Assembly (NCBI RefSeq): GCF_007859075.1
Contig: NZ_VOAK01000011.1
Coordinates: 1,240,001 to 1,304,000 of the forward strand
Length of the DNA: 64,000 nt
From: Gemmobacter aquaticus
GTDB taxonomy: Bacteria > Pseudomonadota > Alphaproteobacteria > Rhodobacterales > Rhodobacteraceae
Reading direction: 5' to 3'
The position numbers were made by a program, and so were the translations under genes. Positions 19,104 to 27,126 of the stretch are shown piece by piece (position 1 is the first letter of the stretch; each line of letters opens with the position of its first letter). Below the pieces are notes generated by a model. That model was not told the origin of the DNA. It worked only from the letters and a program-made list of their open reading frames with translations, and did not search any database.

Positions 19104-19826
19104 TCAGCCCCCCGCCAGATCCGGAGAGACGGTCAGCGTCACACGGTCGCCCGCAAACCATGTCGTGCCGAACTCCACGGGCCGGCCCGACCCGTCGATG
19201 TTGGTCGCGACGGATCGCAAGATCGGCGCGCCCTCGGCAATCTGCAGGTTCAGCGCAAGCACTGCCGATGCGGATTTGGCCGTTATCCGGGTTTCGGCGC
19301 GAGTATAGTCAGCCAGACCGCAGGCCGCGAGTGCGGCGGTGACCGAGTTCTGGCCCCGAAGTGCGTCAAGCAACCCCGGAAACCGCTGCGCCGAAAAGAC
19401 CGACCGGAACACCGCGACCGGCTGACCGTCGACCAGCGACACCCCCTCGACGACATGCACGCTTTCCCCTTCGACAAGGCCAAGCGCCTCCGCCTCAACC
19501 CCGGTGGGCGCGCGGGTTTCCAGCCGGGTCAACCGGCGCGAGGGTGTGCGGCCCGATGCCATGACATTCTGGTGAAACCGAACCCTGCGCCCAAGCGGAT
19601 AGTCGGTCGGACGCGCGGTCACGAAAACGCCCGCCCCCCTGCGCGCATGCACCACGCCTCCTTCGGACAGATCCGCGAGCGCCCGGCGCACCGTGTGACG
19701 GTTCACGCCAAAACGCGCCGAAAGTTCAGCCTCGGTCGGCAGACGACTGCCGGGGGGATAAAGGCCCTGAGCAACCTCTTGGCGCAGGGTATCGGCAATC
19801 GACTTCCAGATCGCGCTGCGGGGCAT
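19104..19826 (-). CDS. phnF: GntR/HutC-family regulator PhnF
   Basis: A 240-aa regulator with an N-terminal winged helix (PPGSRLPTEAELSARFGVNRHTVRRALADL) and a C-terminal UTRA ligand domain (about residues 85-235). In phosphonate clusters this is PhnF, a repressor of transport or C-P lyase genes. It is divergent from phnG. The ATG at 19826 gives the standard HutC-type start (MPRSAIWKSIADTLRQEV). The palindrome at 19901 in the shared promoter region is a candidate binding site. Confidence 0.9.
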   Translation of the reverse strand: MPRSAIWKSIADTLRQEVAQGLYPPGSRLPTEAELSARFGVNRHTVRRALADLSEGGVVHARRGAGVFVTARPTDYPLGRRVRFHQNVMASGRTPSRRLTRLETRAPTGVEAEALGLVEGESVHVVEGVSLVDGQPVAVFRSVFSAQRFPGLLDALRGQNSVTAALAACGLADYTRAETRITAKSASAVLALNLQIAEGAPILRSVATNIDGSGRPVEFGTTWFAGDRVTLTVSPDLAGG

Positions 19827-19900
19827 CCGGCATTTCCTGTCGCAAAAAATTCGCACTTTGGCGGTTGAGCCGACTCGCGCCACCAGCTACCACTTGTCTA

Positions 19901-19915
19901 GTTGTATAGTATAAC
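19901..19915. promoter_or_regulatory. Candidate PhnF operator
   Basis: GTTGTATAGTATAAC is a 15-bp near-perfect palindrome (one mismatched pair) in the 119-bp region between divergent phnF and phnG. GntR/HutC proteins often bind GT/TA-rich palindromes of this size. It lies 31 bp before the phnG ATG, consistent with repression. Binding is inferred. Confidence 0.55.
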
Positions 19916-19945
19916 CGACAACTCCGGCAAGATGTCGAGGGAAAG

Positions 19946-20380
19946 ATGACCACGATGGATCGCAAGGCCTGGATCGGGCTTCTGGCACGCGCGCCTGCCG
20001 CGCGCTTGGCCGAGCTGATGCCCACGCTGCCGCCGCACAGCTTTCTGCGCCCGCCCGAGATCGGCGCAGTCATGGTGCGCGGACGGATCGGCGGCACAGG
20101 CAGCGCGTTCAATCTGGGTGAGATGACGGTGACGCGCTGTTCGATCCGGCTGGATGACGGCACCTTGGGCCACGCCTGGGTTCAGGGTCGCGACAAGGGG
20201 CATGCCACTCGCGCCGCGGTGGCCGATGCGCTGTTGCAGACGAATGACAGCACGCGCGTCAAAGCCGAGGTGCTCAGCCCTCTGGCCACCGAGGCCGCAG
20301 AGCACCGTAACGCGCGCGCATCAAAGGCCGCAGCAACGAAAGTCGAATTCTTTACCCTGCAACGCGGAGAGGACCAATGA
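19946..20380 (+). CDS. phnG: C-P lyase subunit PhnG
   Basis: A 144-aa subunit of the alpha-D-ribose 1-methylphosphonate 5-triphosphate synthase (PhnGHIL), which attaches the phosphonate to ATP-derived ribose triphosphate. Sequence FLRPPEIGAVMVRGRIGGTGSAFN and GHAWVQGRDKGHATRAAVADALLQ are PhnG hallmarks. ATG at 19946 follows GAGGGAAAG. It overlaps phnH by 4 bp, starting a chain of coupled genes to phnM. Confidence 0.95.
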   Translation: MTTMDRKAWIGLLARAPAARLAELMPTLPPHSFLRPPEIGAVMVRGRIGGTGSAFNLGEMTVTRCSIRLDDGTLGHAWVQGRDKGHATRAAVADALLQTNDSTRVKAEVLSPLATEAAEHRNARASKAAATKVEFFTLQRGEDQ

Positions 20381-20946
20381 CGCCCGCAGCCCTCACCGGT
20401 GGTTTTGCCGATGCACCGCTGCAATCGGCGCAGGCCTTCCGGTCCATCCTGCAAGCCATGGCGCGCCCCGGCACCATCCATGACCTGACAGGCGCCTTGC
20501 CGCCCCCTCCGCTTTCCGTAGCGGCCGGCGTTGCGCTTCTGACATTGGCCGACCCGTCTACGCCCGTGCATCTGGCCGGCGCCACAGATACCCCAGCCGT
20601 GCGCGGCTGGCTGGCCTTCCATCTGGGCGCCCCGCTTGTGGGGGCCGAGGAAGCGGATTTTGCTCTTGGTACATGGGCTGACTTGCAACCAGTCAGCCGT
20701 TTTCGCATCGGCCAGCCCGACTACCCCGACCGTTCGGCCACGCTGATCGTCGCGGTGGACCATCTGGAGCCCGAAGGCGTGCGCCTGTGCGGTCCCGGCA
20801 TCCGGGGGGCGGCGCAGCTGTCGCTGCCCGGCATCCCTGCGCTTCAGGCCAATGCTGCGATGTTTCCGCTGGGCTTCGACTGCCTCTTCACCTGTGGCAC
20901 CCGCATCGCCGCGCTGCCCCGTTCCACCCGGCTGGAGGTCCTCTGA
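20377..20946 (+). CDS. phnH: C-P lyase subunit PhnH
   Basis: A 189-aa PhnH, structural partner in the C-P lyase core complex. It begins with a family-typical N-terminus (GFADAPLQSAQAFRSILQAMARPG) and has LCGPGIRGAAQLSLPG in the C-terminal half. Length is near the E. coli protein (194 aa). Starts in the ATGA overlap with phnG; its TGA shares one base with the phnI ATG. Confidence 0.95.
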   Translation: MTPAALTGGFADAPLQSAQAFRSILQAMARPGTIHDLTGALPPPPLSVAAGVALLTLADPSTPVHLAGATDTPAVRGWLAFHLGAPLVGAEEADFALGTWADLQPVSRFRIGQPDYPDRSATLIVAVDHLEPEGVRLCGPGIRGAAQLSLPGIPALQANAAMFPLGFDCLFTCGTRIAALPRSTRLEVL

Positions 20947-22046
20947 TGTATGTCGCCGTCAAAGGGGGCGAACGCGCCATCGACAATGCCCATGCCTGGC
21001 TCGCCGAGGAACGCCGAGGCGACTTGGCGGTGGCCGAACTTACACTTGGCCAGATCCGCGAACAGTTGCGCCTTTCTGTCAATCGCGTGATGGCGGAGGG
21101 CTCGCTCTACGACCCCGATCTGGCGGCGCTTGCAATCAAGCAGGCGCGCGGCGATCTGATCGAGGCGATCTTCCTGATCCGCGCCTATCGCACCACTCTT
21201 CCCCGTCTGGGCGGGTCGTGGCCCGTGGACACAGCCGAGATGGCAATCGACCGCCGGATCAGCGCAACCTTCAAGGACTTGCCCGGCGGGCAGATTCTGG
21301 GCCCGACCTTCGACTATACCCACCGGCTGCTCGATTTCCGCCTTGCCGCGGATGGCGAGGCGCCAGTCCCCGCCGCAACTGCGACTCCGAGCCCGGATGC
21401 GGTTCCGCATGTAATGGGCCTTCTGGACCGCGACGGGTTGATCGAGCCCGCCCCTGTGACAGACGGCACGCCCCGCGACCTGACCCGCGCGCCCCTGGAG
21501 CTGCCAGCAGACCGCGCGCTGCGTCTGCAGGCAATCACACGGGCGGATGAGGGGTTCCTGCTCTCACTCGCCTATTCCACGCAGCGCGGCTATGGCCGGA
21601 CGCATGCCTTTGTAGGTGAATTACGCATCGGCACGGTCGCGGTCGAGGTCGATATCCCCGAGCTTGGCTTTTCCGTCGCCATCGGAGAGGTGGAGCTTAC
21701 CGAATGTGAAACGGTGAACCAGTTCACCGGATCGGCCACCCAGCCACCGCAGTTCACGCGTGGCTATGGCCTCGTCTTCGGCCAGTCCGAACGCAAGGCG
21801 ATCGCCATGAGCCTCGTTGACCGGGCGCTGCGCTGGCAAGAGCTGGGCGAGGACTTCGTGGGGGCACCCGCCCAGGATGAGGAGTTTGTGCTGTCACATT
21901 GCGACAATGTGCAGGCGACAGGTTTCCTCGAACATATCAAGCTGCCGCATTATGTGGATTTCCAGGCCGAGCTGGAGCTACTGCGCCGCCTGCGGCATGA
22001 CACGCAGCGGATGGCATCGCAGCAGAACGCAGAGGCCGCAGAATGA
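20946..22046 (+). CDS. phnI: C-P lyase subunit PhnI
   Basis: A 366-aa PhnI, the nucleosidase-like subunit of the synthase step that displaces adenine from ATP. It starts MYVAVKGGERAIDNAHAWLA, the standard PhnI N-terminus. Later segments include LAYSTQRGYGRTHAFVGELR, ELGFSVAIGEVELTECETV and a histidine-containing VLSHCDNVQATGFLEH near the end. The ATG at 20946 overlaps the phnH stop. Confidence 0.96.
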   Translation: MYVAVKGGERAIDNAHAWLAEERRGDLAVAELTLGQIREQLRLSVNRVMAEGSLYDPDLAALAIKQARGDLIEAIFLIRAYRTTLPRLGGSWPVDTAEMAIDRRISATFKDLPGGQILGPTFDYTHRLLDFRLAADGEAPVPAATATPSPDAVPHVMGLLDRDGLIEPAPVTDGTPRDLTRAPLELPADRALRLQAITRADEGFLLSLAYSTQRGYGRTHAFVGELRIGTVAVEVDIPELGFSVAIGEVELTECETVNQFTGSATQPPQFTRGYGLVFGQSERKAIAMSLVDRALRWQELGEDFVGAPAQDEEFVLSHCDNVQATGFLEHIKLPHYVDFQAELELLRRLRHDTQRMASQQNAEAAE

Positions 22047-22921
22047 CCGATACCGCCTATAACTTTGCCTATCTTGACGAGCAGACCAAGCGGATGCTGC
22101 GCCGTGCTATCCTAAAGGCGATCGCCGTCCCCGGATATCAGGTGCCCTTCGCCAGCCGCGAAATGCCGATGCCCTATGGCTGGGGCACGGGCGGCGTGCA
22201 GGTGACGGCCGCCTGTCTTTGCCCCGACGACCGGCTGAAGGTAATCGACCAGGGCGCCGACGACACGACAAACGCCGTCTCGATCCGCAAGTTCTTTCAG
22301 CGCACCGCAGGCGTCGCCACGACCGAACGCACCGCAGAGGCCACGGTGATCCAGACCCGTCACCGTATCCCCGAGGCGCCCCTGACCGAGGATCAGATCC
22401 TCGTCTATCAGGTACCGATCCCGGAGCCGCTGCGTTTTCTGGAACCGCGTGAGACCGAGACCCGCAAGATGCACGAGCTTGAGGAGTACGGGCTGATGCA
22501 TGTGAAGCTCTATGAGGATATCGCCCGCCACGGGCATATTGCGACCTCCTATGCCTATCCGGTCAAGGTGGAGGGGCGCTATGTCATGGACCCATCGCCC
22601 ATTCCGAAGTTCGACAATCCCAAGCTGTCTGACTGCCCGGCGATCCAGTTGTTTGGCGCCGGTCGCGAGCAGCGCATCTATGCCCTGCCGCCCTATACAC
22701 AGGTGGTCAGCCTCGATTTTGAGGATCATCCCTTTGTCGCATCACGGGCGCAGCATGACTGTGACCTGTGCGGCGCGGATGGAAGCTATCTGGACGAGGT
22801 GATCATCGATGATCTGGGGGGCCGGATGTTTGTCTGCTCGGACACCGACTTTTGCACGACGCGCCGGGAACTGGGCCATATCGGCAGGCTGGGCGCCCCC
22901 ATGACAGACGAGGTCGCATGA
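22043..22921 (+). CDS. phnJ: C-P lyase radical-SAM subunit PhnJ
   Basis: PhnJ carries out the radical cleavage of the carbon-phosphorus bond, releasing the alkane and ribose 1,2-cyclic phosphate 5-phosphate. The 292-aa product has the family N-terminus FAYLDEQTKRMLRRA and the cysteine set HDCDLCGADGSY followed by MFVCSDTDFCTTR, matching the four-cysteine iron-sulfur/radical region of known PhnJ. It overlaps phnI by 4 bp and its stop overlaps the phnK ATG. Confidence 0.97.
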   Translation: MTDTAYNFAYLDEQTKRMLRRAILKAIAVPGYQVPFASREMPMPYGWGTGGVQVTAACLCPDDRLKVIDQGADDTTNAVSIRKFFQRTAGVATTERTAEATVIQTRHRIPEAPLTEDQILVYQVPIPEPLRFLEPRETETRKMHELEEYGLMHVKLYEDIARHGHIATSYAYPVKVEGRYVMDPSPIPKFDNPKLSDCPAIQLFGAGREQRIYALPPYTQVVSLDFEDHPFVASRAQHDCDLCGADGSYLDEVIIDDLGGRMFVCSDTDFCTTRRELGHIGRLGAPMTDEVA

Positions 22922-23721
22922 TGGGACAGATGGAACAGATCGCAGCACTGGCGGCCACTCCTGTTGCGCTCCCGCTGCTTCAGGTCGATGGGCTTTGCCG
23001 TAATTACGGTGCCCGCATCGGCTGCGCCGGTGTCAGCTTTGACATTCACGCAGGCGAGGTTCTGGGCATCGTCGGCGAAAGTGGCTCGGGCAAATCCACC
23101 TTGCTGTCTTGCCTTGCCGGACACCAGCGCCCCGACGCAGGCAGGATTACCTATGCCGGACAAGATGTGCTGGCGATGTCCGAGGCCGACAGGCGGCGCC
23201 TTTCGCGCACCGAATGGGCCTATGTCCACCAGAACCCGCGCGACGGCTTGCGCATGGGCGTCTCGGCCGGGGGCAACGTGGGTGAACGGCTGATGGCGGT
23301 CGGCGCGCGCAATTATGGCCAGATCCGCACCCGTGCGCACGACTGGCTGGGTCGGGTAGAGATCGCGGCTGACCGGATTGATGACCGTCCTTCCGCGTTT
23401 TCCGGCGGGATGCAGCAGCGCCTGCAGATCGCCCGCAATCTGGTGACTGGCCCCCGGCTTGTCTTTATGGACGAACCCACCGGCGGGCTTGATGTCAGCG
23501 TGCAGGCGCGGCTTCTTGACCTTTTGCGCGGATTGGTGCGCGACATGGGCCTTTCAGTCATCATCGTGACGCATGATCTGGCGGTGGTGCGGCTGCTGGC
23601 CGACAGGCTGATGGTGATGAAATCAGGCCGCGTCGTCGAACAGGGACTGACCGATCAGGTGCTGGACGATCCGCAGCACGCCTATACCCAGCTTCTTGTG
23701 TCCTCCGTGTTGCAGGTGTGA
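22918..23721 (+). CDS. phnK: C-P lyase-associated ABC ATPase PhnK
   Basis: A 267-aa ABC protein that docks on the C-P lyase core and is not a transporter ATPase. Walker [17 protein letters not shown], signature [15 protein letters not shown] and [16 protein letters not shown] are intact. Start is ATG 22918, in the ATGATG string sharing bases with the phnJ stop; 22921 is equally possible. Four bases separate it from phnL. Confidence 0.95.
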   Translation: MMGQMEQIAALAATPVALPLLQVDGLCRNYGARIGCAGVSFDIHAGEVLGIVGESGSGKSTLLSCLAGHQRPDAGRITYAGQDVLAMSEADRRRLSRTEWAYVHQNPRDGLRMGVSAGGNVGERLMAVGARNYGQIRTRAHDWLGRVEIAADRIDDRPSAFSGGMQQRLQIARNLVTGPRLVFMDEPTGGLDVSVQARLLDLLRGLVRDMGLSVIIVTHDLAVVRLLADRLMVMKSGRVVEQGLTDQVLDDPQHAYTQLLVSSVLQV

Positions 23722-23725
23722 TCCG

Positions 23726-24409
23726 ATGATCCGTGTCGAGAACCTTTCAAAATGCTTTGCCCTGCACAATCAGGGCGGCGCGATCATCCCCGTCATGGCC
23801 GGGGCAGAACTCGTCGTGGCGCCGGGCGAATGTGTCGGGCTTGTGGGCCAGTCGGGCGCGGGCAAATCCACGCTGATGCGTATGATCTATGGCAACTACC
23901 TGTCGAACGGCGGGCGGATCCTTGTAGGTGGGCTGGATGTGGCGCAGGCCGACCCCCGCCAGATCATCCACCTGCGGCGCGCGGTGCTGGGCCATGTCAG
24001 CCAGTTCCTGCGCGTGGTGCCACGCGTGCCGACCCTGCAGGTCGTGGCGGAACCGCTGTTGCGGCTTGGTCACCCCACAGCCGAGGCCGAGGCCCGCGCG
24101 GCGACACTGCTGGCGCGTCTGAACGTACCTGAACGGCTGTGGTCGCTGTCGCCCACCACCTTTTCGGGCGGCGAGCAGCAGCGCGTCAACATCGCGCGCG
24201 GATTTGTACATGACTATCCGGCCCTTCTGCTTGACGAGCCGACCGCCAGTCTGGACGCTGTGAACCGCGCGGTGGTGCTGTCCCTGATCGAAGAGGCCAA
24301 GGCGCGCGGGGCTGCGATCCTCGGCATCTTCCATGATGAAGGCGCGCGAAACCGTGTGTGCGACCGGCTGATTGACGTCAGCCGCTTCACTCCAGAGGTG
24401 GCGGTATGA
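23726..24409 (+). CDS. phnL: C-P lyase-associated ABC ATPase PhnL
   Basis: A 227-aa ABC protein of the PhnL type, required with PhnG, H and I for ribose-phosphonate synthesis. It has [19 protein letters not shown], the PhnL-typical [35 protein letters not shown] and [17 protein letters not shown] at 23726 starts the family sequence [11 protein letters not shown]. Overlaps phnN by 4 bp. Confidence 0.95.
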   Translation: MIRVENLSKCFALHNQGGAIIPVMAGAELVVAPGECVGLVGQSGAGKSTLMRMIYGNYLSNGGRILVGGLDVAQADPRQIIHLRRAVLGHVSQFLRVVPRVPTLQVVAEPLLRLGHPTAEAEARAATLLARLNVPERLWSLSPTTFSGGEQQRVNIARGFVHDYPALLLDEPTASLDAVNRAVVLSLIEEAKARGAAILGIFHDEGARNRVCDRLIDVSRFTPEVAV

Positions 24410-25005
24410 TCGTCGCGGTCGTAGGCCCCTCGGGCGCCGGAAAGGATACGCTGATCGCCCACGCCAAGCATCTGCGCCCTGACCTGCACCTGGTGCGGCG
24501 GGTGATCACCCGCCCCTCGGATGCCGGAGGAGAGAGTTTCGAGGGTGTGACCCTCGACGAGTTCGCCGCCCGCAAGGCCCGCGGGGAGTTTGCGCTGGAC
24601 TGGCAGGCGCATGGCCTGCACTACGCCCTGCCCCGAACAGAGTTTGCCGGCGCGGGGCTGCGCCTCTTCAACGGATCGCGTGCAGCCCTGCCTGGGGCGC
24701 TGCGGCTTTTCCCTAACCTCAAGGTAATCCTTGTGACAGCACCAGAGGCGGTCCTTGCTGCGCGACTTTCCGCCCGAGGGCGCGAGAGCGCGGGTGACGT
24801 GAACGACCGGTTGGCCCGTGCCGACTTTGCCATGCCGCCGGGCATCCCCTATGTTACCGTACAGAACGAAGGCCAGCTGAACCGAAGCATCGCGCGTTTC
24901 ATGGCGGCGCTTCATGACGATGACCCCTTCCCACCGAGTAGCGGTGATCGCGCATCTGAAGGCAACGGAGCGCGACGGAACCCATCACAGGACCCCCGAC
25001 CATGA
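24406..25005 (+). CDS. phnN: Ribose 1,5-bisphosphate phosphokinase PhnN
   Basis: PhnN phosphorylates ribose 1,5-bisphosphate to PRPP, recycling the ribose released by C-P lyase. The 199-aa protein is guanylate-kinase-like: P-loop [10 protein letters not shown] at residue 7, RRVITRPSD near 35, [13 protein letters not shown] in the substrate region. The last 25 or so residues are polar and probably disordered. It overlaps phnL and phnM by 4 bp each. Confidence 0.93.
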   Translation: MIVAVVGPSGAGKDTLIAHAKHLRPDLHLVRRVITRPSDAGGESFEGVTLDEFAARKARGEFALDWQAHGLHYALPRTEFAGAGLRLFNGSRAALPGALRLFPNLKVILVTAPEAVLAARLSARGRESAGDVNDRLARADFAMPPGIPYVTVQNEGQLNRSIARFMAALHDDDPFPPSSGDRASEGNGARRNPSQDPRP

Positions 25006-26144
25006 CCGAGACACTCCTTGCCAACGCAACGCTGGTGCTGCCTGACGAGGTGCTGCGCGGACAGATCCGTCTGACCCAAGGCCGTATCGCCGACATGGCC
25101 GAGGGCACAAGCGTGCCGCACGGCGCCATCGACTGCGGCGGCGATCTGGTCATGCCAGGGCTGATCGAGTTGCACACCGACAATCTGGAACGCCACATCC
25201 AGCCCCGACCGAAGGTGGACTGGCCCCATCAGGCCGCCATTGTCGCCCATGATGCAGAACTTGCCAGCGTAGGGATCACCACGGTCTTCGACGCGCTGCG
25301 CGTGGGGTCGATCCTGACCGACGCAACCAATACCTACGGCGAATACGCGCGGGCGCTGGCGGATGAGATCCTTGATCTGCGCGCGCAAGGCGCGCTGAAG
25401 ATCAGCCACTTCCTGCATCTTCGCGCCGAAACCTGCTCGGAAACGCTGATCGAAGAGCTGGCGCGCTTTGGACCCGCCGACCGGATCGGCATCGTAAGCC
25501 TGATGGATCACACGCCCGGAGAGCGCCAGTTCCGCGATCTCTCAAAGCTGAAGGAATATGTCGTCGGCAAGCACGGCATGTCCGAGGACGGCTTTGCCCA
25601 ACACGTCGCCAGCCAGCGGGCTTTGCGGGCCCGGCTGGGCGCGCGGCACGAGGCTGCCGTTGTCGCCGAAGCCCGCCGTTATGGTGCAACACTTGCCAGC
25701 CATGACGACACGACCGCAGATCAGGTCGCGATCAGCGCAGGGCATGGCGTGCATTTTGCCGAGTTCCCGACCACGCTTGACGCCGCCGAGGCCTGCCATC
25801 GGCACGGCATCCTTGTGATGATGGGGGCGCCGAACCTGATCCGTGGCGGCAGCCATTCGGGCAATGTCGCAGCAAGCAAACTGGCCGAGCTGGGCCGGCT
25901 GGATGTGCTGTCCTCGGACTATGTGCCGTCGTCGCTGCTGTCGGGGGCGCTGATGCTGGGCGATCTCTGGGGCGATGTGGCGCGCGGGATTGCGACCGTG
26001 ACAGCAGCGCCCGCCGGAACGGTCGGCCTGACCGACCGGGGCCGCCTGCAGACCGGGGCGCGCGCAGATGTGATCCGGGTCGGTCGTGTGGGCCGCGCGG
26101 CATCGGTGCGCGGGGTCTGGGTGCAGGGCCAGCGCGTAGCCTGA
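25002..26144 (+). CDS. phnM: Alpha-D-ribose 1-methylphosphonate 5-triphosphate diphosphatase PhnM
   Basis: PhnM removes diphosphate from the ribose-phosphonate triphosphate before PhnJ acts. The 380-aa protein is an amidohydrolase with PGLIELHTDNLERHIQPRP holding the metal-binding HxD-type site, VSLMDHTPGERQF, TLASHDDTT and DVLSSDYVPSSLL as later metal or substrate segments. It ends the C-P lyase operon; an inverted repeat spans its stop codon. Confidence 0.96.
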   Translation: MTETLLANATLVLPDEVLRGQIRLTQGRIADMAEGTSVPHGAIDCGGDLVMPGLIELHTDNLERHIQPRPKVDWPHQAAIVAHDAELASVGITTVFDALRVGSILTDATNTYGEYARALADEILDLRAQGALKISHFLHLRAETCSETLIEELARFGPADRIGIVSLMDHTPGERQFRDLSKLKEYVVGKHGMSEDGFAQHVASQRALRARLGARHEAAVVAEARRYGATLASHDDTTADQVAISAGHGVHFAEFPTTLDAAEACHRHGILVMMGAPNLIRGGSHSGNVAASKLAELGRLDVLSSDYVPSSLLSGALMLGDLWGDVARGIATVTAAPAGTVGLTDRGRLQTGARADVIRVGRVGRAASVRGVWVQGQRVA

Positions 26145-26155
26145 TCAGATCAGGC
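26139..26155. terminator. Small hairpin between phnM and convergent gene
   Basis: GCCTGAT-CAG-ATCAGGC is a perfect 7-bp stem with a 3-nt loop spanning the phnM stop and the stop of the facing ORF at 26145. There is no T-tract, so termination here would be weak or factor-dependent. Confidence 0.4.
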
Positions 26156-26396
26156 GCGGCGCAGGCCCTGTGCAGACCAGTGTCAGACGCGTCACGTCGC
26201 ACGACATCTCGATGCTGACCAGATCCATCGGGCGGCGATCGAACGCGCCGCCCAACACCTCGATCGAGCCCGCGCCATGAAAGGCCGCATCCAGCACGGG
26301 CAGCACTGCCGATCCGCGCAGGATGGCCTCAACCCCGTCATCCAATTGCTGGATGGCTTCCGGCACAATGCGCCGCGTTCCAATGATCAGTTCCAA
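26145..26396 (-). CDS. Hypothetical protein, 83 aa
   Basis: I do not recognise this protein. The frame has a GC-rich codon pattern consistent with the host from about 26396 down to 26145, while sequence further upstream is AT-richer and does not look coding. GAGAGG lies seven bases before a TTG at 26396, giving an 83-aa product (start LELIIGTRRIVPEAI) with no signal peptide or membrane segment. An ATG at 26459 would add 21 residues but lacks a ribosome binding site. It converges on phnM with no gap. It could also be a chance ORF. Confidence 0.4.
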   Translation of the reverse strand: MELIIGTRRIVPEAIQQLDDGVEAILRGSAVLPVLDAAFHGAGSIEVLGGAFDRRPMDLVSIEMSCDVTRLTLVCTGPAPRLI

Positions 26397-26635
26397 GCTG
26401 ATGCCTCTCGATTCCCTGCGACCGGACCGGCCTGCGTTTGACCAAAAGGCTATGGCCATTCGAATGGTGAGTCCGCGCAGTTGTCCACAGGCAGCGACAG
26501 AGTCCTGTGGGTGGAATCTGTATGATCCGGCGGGAAATTCCCTTCCCATGGGCACACTTGGCCGGAAACAGCCGACGACATGCGCCTGATTCCAAATGCT
26601 GCAGACACAGCGGTCAGGGAATCCATACCTGTCCA

Positions 26636-26651
26636 TTTAGACATGTCTAAA
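26636..26651. promoter_or_regulatory. 16-bp perfect palindrome
   Basis: TTTAGACATGTCTAAA is a perfect 16-bp palindrome in the non-coding stretch before tRNA-Thr. The size suits a dimeric DNA-binding protein. No gene starts immediately on either side, so the controlled transcript, if any, is unknown. Confidence 0.45.
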
Positions 26652-26693
26652 AAGCCAACTACCGGAATCACCCCCACAATGGCTAGTTGATCT

Positions 26694-26788
26694 TACGCAA
26701 GGGCCAGACGTTGTATTGGTTGTGGAAACAACACCCGCCAGAATGGCAATGTTGTTTCGGTTTTGGTGGGAACGCTCGCCCTTGCGTA
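26694..26788. other. Long nested stem-loop, possible structured RNA or element end
   Basis: Outer arms TACGCAAGGGC (26694-26704) and GCCCTTGCGTA (26778-26788) pair perfectly over 11 bp. Inside, CGTT/AACG (26709, 26771), then GAAACAACA (26725-26733) and TGTTGTTTC (26750-26758) pair perfectly over 9 bp, and GCCA-GAA-TGGC (26737-26747) closes the tip. The nested arrangement is unlikely to be chance and is not explained by any gene. Confidence 0.5.
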
Positions 26789-27009
26789 CGAAGTTATTGA
26801 CCGGTGTTTTTTGTAGTGACGAGTGCGACGCCCCTGTTCCGGGCTGTCAGGTAAAAGTTGAGAGCAAGGCATTTTCCGCGAGAGGCAGTGGGGTTGGCGA
26901 AGAGCCGCCCCACCGCTCCCTCCCGCCCGAGCGTCAGCCACGGAAAACCGATGCAGCAACAGCAAGCCAAGGTGGCTAGGGCGCTGTATCTCACAATTTG
27001 CCTGGAAAA

Positions 27010-27085
27010 TGGTGCCCCCAGAGGGGCTCGAACCCCCGACCCCCTGATTACAAATCAGGTGCTCTACCAGCTGAGCTATAGAGGC
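27010..27085 (-). tRNA. tRNA-Thr (anticodon UGU)
   Basis: The minus strand folds as a canonical 76-nt tRNA: acceptor GCCTCTA with TGGGGGC, D arm with AGCTCAGCTGGTAGAGC, anticodon stem CCTGA/TCAGG with loop TTTGTAA (anticodon TGT, reading ACA), T arm GGGGG-TTCGAGC-CCCTC and an encoded 3' CCA. It is a lone tRNA. Its 3' end faces the structured non-coding region, the side where integrases usually act. Confidence 0.97.
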
Positions 27086-27126
27086 ACGCCCCTCACATAG
27101 CGAAGCTCATGTGGTGGTGCAAGAGG

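Larger units (their letters stand above)
26397..27009. other. Gene-poor, inverted-repeat-rich region next to tRNA-Thr
   Basis: About 610 bp with no convincing gene, visibly richer in A+T than its flanks. It contains CCACAGG/CCTGTGG (26485-26491, 26504-26510), GGGAAATTCCC (26532-26542), a 16-bp palindrome (26636), CAACTA/TAGTTG arms around 26655-26690 and a long stem-loop (26694-26788). It directly adjoins the 3' end of tRNA-Thr. It may encode a structured RNA or be the scar of an integrated element; neither can be shown here. Confidence 0.5.

Noticed and set aside
19837-19854. CTGTCGC-AAAA-AATTCGC as a possible Pho box before phnG
   Set aside because: Second repeat unit matches the consensus poorly; not distinguishable from chance.
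26481-26489. TTGTCCACA resembling a DnaA box
   Set aside because: Single degenerate copy; no cluster of boxes, no AT-rich unwinding region with dnaA/parA context.
26786-26798. TACGAAGTTAT, 11 bases identical to a loxP arm
   Set aside because: No second inverted arm or spacer nearby; a single half-site of this length can occur by chance.
26716-26979. 87-codon + ORF in the gene-poor region
   Set aside because: Runs through the stem-loop, no ribosome binding site, no recognisable protein features.
26858-27100. Open frame on + reading ...RGARTPDPLITNQVLYQLSYRGT
   Set aside because: This is the antisense of tRNA-Thr; such peptides are a well-known spurious annotation.
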